DNA of 33,362 bases from CAUPWF01 sp964369775 (lineage in GTDB: Bacteria > Bacillota > Clostridia > Lachnospirales > Lachnospiraceae), in contig CAYJHQ010000028.1 in NCBI GenBank assembly GCA_964369775.1, forward strand, positions 1-33,362. The letters run 5' to 3'. Every line of letters begins with the position of its first letter. Positions within the stretch are counted from its first letter, which is position 1. The translations under genes were made by a program, and so were the position numbers. Shown one piece after another: positions 31,179 to 33,362 of this stretch. The notes under the pieces were generated by a model, which saw only the letters and a list, made by a program, of their open reading frames with translations, did not search any database and had not been told where the DNA came from.

Positions 31179-31592
31179 ATGTCGGTTACAAAAGAAATAC
31201 TAGTAGTGGATGACAAAGGATTATTAAATTTTGGAGACTACACACTACCTAAAAAGACAAAAAAAGAGAATTTTGAGTTTGAAGGTGATATCTATAAAGT
31301 GAAAACTTTTAAAGAAATTACAAAACTAGAAAAAAACGGAATGCTTGTATATGAATCAGTTCCAGGTTCGAGTGTTATGGGCTTTAAACAAGCTAGCGAA
31401 AGCGTGACATTTCAGGTGGAATCTCAAAATGATGTACAGATAACATTGGAATTAGAACCAAGTCAATCGTATGAAGTACATATTGACGGTGGTTTGACGA
31501 GTGAAGTTACAACAAACTTAGGCGGGAAGATGAGTGTTAATGTAGAGTTGAATGATAAGATCCCAGCAAATATTGAAGTGATTAAGAAGTAG
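31179..31592 (+). CDS. Conserved protein of unknown function between clpC and radA
   Basis: The 137-residue soluble protein has no membrane segment or signal peptide. It begins SVTKEILVVDDKGLLNFGDY, then has FEFEGDIYKVKTFKEITKLEKNG, a VYESVPGSSV turn and a strand-rich C-terminal half (TLELEPSQSYEVHIDGG, NLGGKMSVNVEL). I recall similar clostridial proteins in databases under the name endosialidase, but nothing here supports a sialidase: the length is far too short and no catalytic motif is seen. ATAGGAGG lies before the ATG. It is eight bases before radA and 67 bases after clpC, so it may belong to a repair and proteolysis operon. Confidence 0.75.
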   Translation: MSVTKEILVVDDKGLLNFGDYTLPKKTKKENFEFEGDIYKVKTFKEITKLEKNGMLVYESVPGSSVMGFKQASESVTFQVESQNDVQITLELEPSQSYEVHIDGGLTSEVTTNLGGKMSVNVELNDKIPANIEVIKK

Positions 31593-31599
31593 GTAAGAG

Positions 31600-32961
31600 A
31601 TGGCAAAAGTTAAAAGCGTGTATTTCTGCCAAAGTTGCGGGCACGAAGAGAGTAAGTGGCTAGGGCAATGTCCGATGTGCAAAGAGTGGAATTCTTTTGT
31701 AGAAGAAAGAATAAAAGGGAGCACAACAAAAGCTACAGCAGGAACAATGAGAGGCGGAAGTGAAATTGTATCATTGGCGAGTGTTGAGACTGGTAATGAA
31801 GAGCGGATTTTAACAAAGATAGGAGAACTCGATAGAGTGCTGGGTGGCGGAATTGTACCCGGCTCTCTTATTTTAGTAGGGGGGGATCCTGGAATTGGAA
31901 AATCCACTTTGCTGCTGCAAGTGTGTAAAGAGTTGTCGAATGAAAACAAGAAAGTTCTTTACATATCGGGAGAGGAGTCGTTAAAGCAGATAAAGTTACG
32001 AGCGAATAGGATGGGAGAGTTTAATCAATCGCTCCTATTATTATGCGAGACAAATCTGCAAAGCATTGAAGGTGTCATTCGTAAAAATCTTCCTGAAATC
32101 GTAATCATTGATTCGATCCAGACAATGTATAACGAAGAGATAAGTTCAGCACCAGGAAGTGTATCGCAAGTAAGAGAGTCCACAAACACCTTTATGCAAC
32201 TAGCAAAAGGATTGGGAATATCTATTATTATAGTAGGTCATGTTACCAAAGAGGGAACAGTGGCAGGGCCAAGAGTTCTTGAACATATGGTGGATACAGT
32301 TCTTTACTTTGAAGGGGATAGGCATGCGTCATATCGAATCTTAAGAGGAGTAAAAAATCGATTTGGTTCTACGAATGAAATTGGTGTATTTCAGATGCAA
32401 CACAATGGGTTGAAAGAGGTAGAAAATCCATCTGAATTTATGTTGAGTGGAAAACCAGAAAATGCATCTGGATCAGTAGTGGCTTGTTCTATGGAAGGAA
32501 CAAGACCGATACTATTGGAGGTACAGGCGCTGGTGTGTCAGACGAATTTTGGTATGCCTAGACGTACAGCAGCAGGAACAGATTACAATCGTGTTAATCT
32601 GCTAATGGCTGTGTTGGAAAAGAGAGCAGGGTTACAGTTATCTAGTTGTGATGCATATGTAAATATAGCAGGTGGAATTAAAATGAACGAACCTGCAATA
32701 GATCTAGGGATTATAATGGCTTTAGTTTCAAGCTATAAAAACAAGCCGATAGATGAAAGTGTGATTGTATTCGGCGAAGTAGGGCTAAGTGGCGAAGTGA
32801 GAGCGGTTAATATGCCAGAGCAGAGAGTAAACGAAGCAAAAAAACTAGGATTCAAAACATGTATTCTTCCAGAAGTAGCAAAAAGTGGGTTGGATAAAAT
32901 ACAAGGTATTAATCTCATAGGGGTAAAAGATATAAGAGAAGCGATAAGATATATGGCATAG
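31600..32961 (+). CDS. radA: DNA repair protein RadA
   Basis: The 453-residue RecA-like ATPase helps process recombination intermediates (branch migration). A C4 zinc finger (C10, C13, C24, C27) is followed by the Walker A GDPGIGKS (95-102), the RadA motif KNRFG in LRGVKNRFGSTNEIG, and a C-terminal Lon-protease-like domain (about 275-453: EVQALV, GTDYNRVNLLMAVLEKR, FGEVGLSGEVRAV). The weak AGGTAAGAG precedes the ATG. In many Firmicutes radA follows clpC, as here with one gene between. A terminator follows. Confidence 0.96.
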   Translation: MAKVKSVYFCQSCGHEESKWLGQCPMCKEWNSFVEERIKGSTTKATAGTMRGGSEIVSLASVETGNEERILTKIGELDRVLGGGIVPGSLILVGGDPGIGKSTLLLQVCKELSNENKKVLYISGEESLKQIKLRANRMGEFNQSLLLLCETNLQSIEGVIRKNLPEIVIIDSIQTMYNEEISSAPGSVSQVRESTNTFMQLAKGLGISIIIVGHVTKEGTVAGPRVLEHMVDTVLYFEGDRHASYRILRGVKNRFGSTNEIGVFQMQHNGLKEVENPSEFMLSGKPENASGSVVACSMEGTRPILLEVQALVCQTNFGMPRRTAAGTDYNRVNLLMAVLEKRAGLQLSSCDAYVNIAGGIKMNEPAIDLGIIMALVSSYKNKPIDESVIVFGEVGLSGEVRAVNMPEQRVNEAKKLGFKTCILPEVAKSGLDKIQGINLIGVKDIREAIRYMA

Positions 32962-32975
32962 CGATCCAATTTAAG

Positions 32976-33017
32976 AAAATAGCAGATGACTCTAGTAAGA
33001 AGTCTGCTATTTTTTTG
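32976..33017 (+). terminator. Terminator after radA
   Basis: AAAATAGCAGA (32976-32986) and TCTGCTATTTT (33003-33013) form an 11-bp stem followed by more T (to 33017). Confidence 0.92.
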
Positions 33018-33153
33018 CTTCTCTTTGTTCTAGAAGTGAGTTTAAGCAGTTGGTGTGTGTAAAAAAATAGTGCTAAAATTAAAATATACATGTAGTGAAA
33101 TTAAGGAAAATAGGAAGTGAAATAAAAAAAACAGTACAAAATAAAAAAAGGTG

Positions 33154-33182
33154 TTGACACATAGGAATAGCTGTGATATCCT
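33154..33182 (+). promoter_or_regulatory. Upstream promoter (P1) of a probable rRNA operon
   Basis: TTGACA (33154-33159), 17 bases, TATCCT (33177-33182). An A/T-rich tract with long A-runs lies just before it, like an UP element. GTCGCTT follows the -10 within seven bases, as it also does near P2. Confidence 0.78.
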
Positions 33183-33248
33183 AATCAAGTCGCTTCGGTG
33201 AGGAATACACAAGCAAGCAACAAAGAAAAAAATAAATTAAAAAAGTTG

Positions 33249-33277
33249 TTGACAAAAGATGATGGATGTGCTAATCT
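33249..33277 (+). promoter_or_regulatory. Downstream promoter (P2) of a probable rRNA operon
   Basis: TTGACA (33249-33254), 17 bases, TAATCT (33272-33277), 95 bases after P1. The GTCGCTT sequence reappears shortly after the -10, and the leader then runs to the window end. Confidence 0.8.
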
Positions 33278-33284
33278 AATATAG

Positions 33285-33362
33285 CTGTCGCTTGAAACGG
33301 CAACAACAAAAAGAACCTTGATAATTGAACAATAAACAACGAACCCTGAAAATTCTTTAAAG
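33285..33362 (+). other. Probable rRNA operon leader, 16S gene beyond the window
   Basis: After P2 the sequence contains GAACCTTGATAATTGAACAA, close to the leader found before 16S genes and between rRNA genes in clostridia. No 16S 5' end is present in the window. The stretch from 33018 to 33153 shows no gene. The identification rests on tandem strong promoters plus the leader motif. Confidence 0.68.

Noticed and set aside
1..33362. CRISPR arrays, insertion sequences, prophage, tRNA genes or toxin-antitoxin pairs
   Set aside because: No regularly spaced repeats, transposase or integrase motifs, tRNA cloverleaf or typical paired small genes were found on either strand by reading.

Overview
The window is about 33.4 kb of low-GC DNA, densely coded and almost entirely on the + strand. 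It looks like a spore-forming anaerobic member of the Clostridia (Lachnospirales-like). The signs are a small acid-soluble spore protein gene, a rubrerythrin, the clpC / unknown / radA order, a class 1B PyrD with PyrK, a Gx-transporter/ApbE protein, and Firmicutes-style AGGAGG ribosome binding sites with TTGACA-N17-TATAAT promoters. It is chromosomal housekeeping DNA. I see no phage, insertion sequence, CRISPR array or tRNA gene.

Layout. 1-173: a broken, left-clipped 3' end of a cation/proton antiporter gene. 156-1183: promoter, structured leader, rplM-rpsI and terminator. 1227-2711: a membrane Gx-transporter domain joined in one frame to an ApbE flavinyltransferase. 2767-3075 (minus): thioredoxin. 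3230-5854: an EF-G/TetM-like GTPase joined to a Rae1/YacP-type ribonuclease domain, the most unusual gene here. 6003-7491: dus and a greA-like factor. 7663-9006: glmM. 9133-11306: a PadR regulator with DUF1700, DUF4097 and PspC membrane proteins, then a spore protein gene. 11467-16532: a PucR/CdaR-type regulator, ftsE, ftsX, an M23 peptidase with coiled coil and a CtpA-type S41 protease, that is, a cell-wall remodelling module. 16642-21221: pyrC-pyrF-pyrK-pyrD-pyrE. 21231-24265: a 50-residue membrane protein, VanZ-like protein, small membrane protein and a large M29-type aminopeptidase. 24416-27883: purE-purM-purN-purD. 28016-28558: rubrerythrin. 28688-32961: clpC, a 137-residue protein of unknown function, and radA. 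32976-33362: terminator, two tandem strong promoters and a leader that look like the start of an rRNA operon whose 16S gene lies beyond the window.

How the genes work together. PyrC, PyrKD, PyrE and PyrF cover the second half of UMP synthesis; carbamoyl phosphate synthase and aspartate transcarbamylase are not here. PurE, PurM, PurN and PurD cover four steps of IMP synthesis; the rest lie elsewhere. FtsEX with the secreted M23 protein resembles the FtsEX-controlled hydrolase modules of other bacteria. The PadR group resembles envelope-stress operons. Start codons were reassigned from ribosome binding sites and family start positions for rplM, the Gx/ApbE gene, trxA, greA, pspC, ctpA, pyrF, pyrD, the small membrane gene at 21847, purD and clpC.

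Limits: all family calls come from reading translations by eye. No alignments, searches or folding programs were run.
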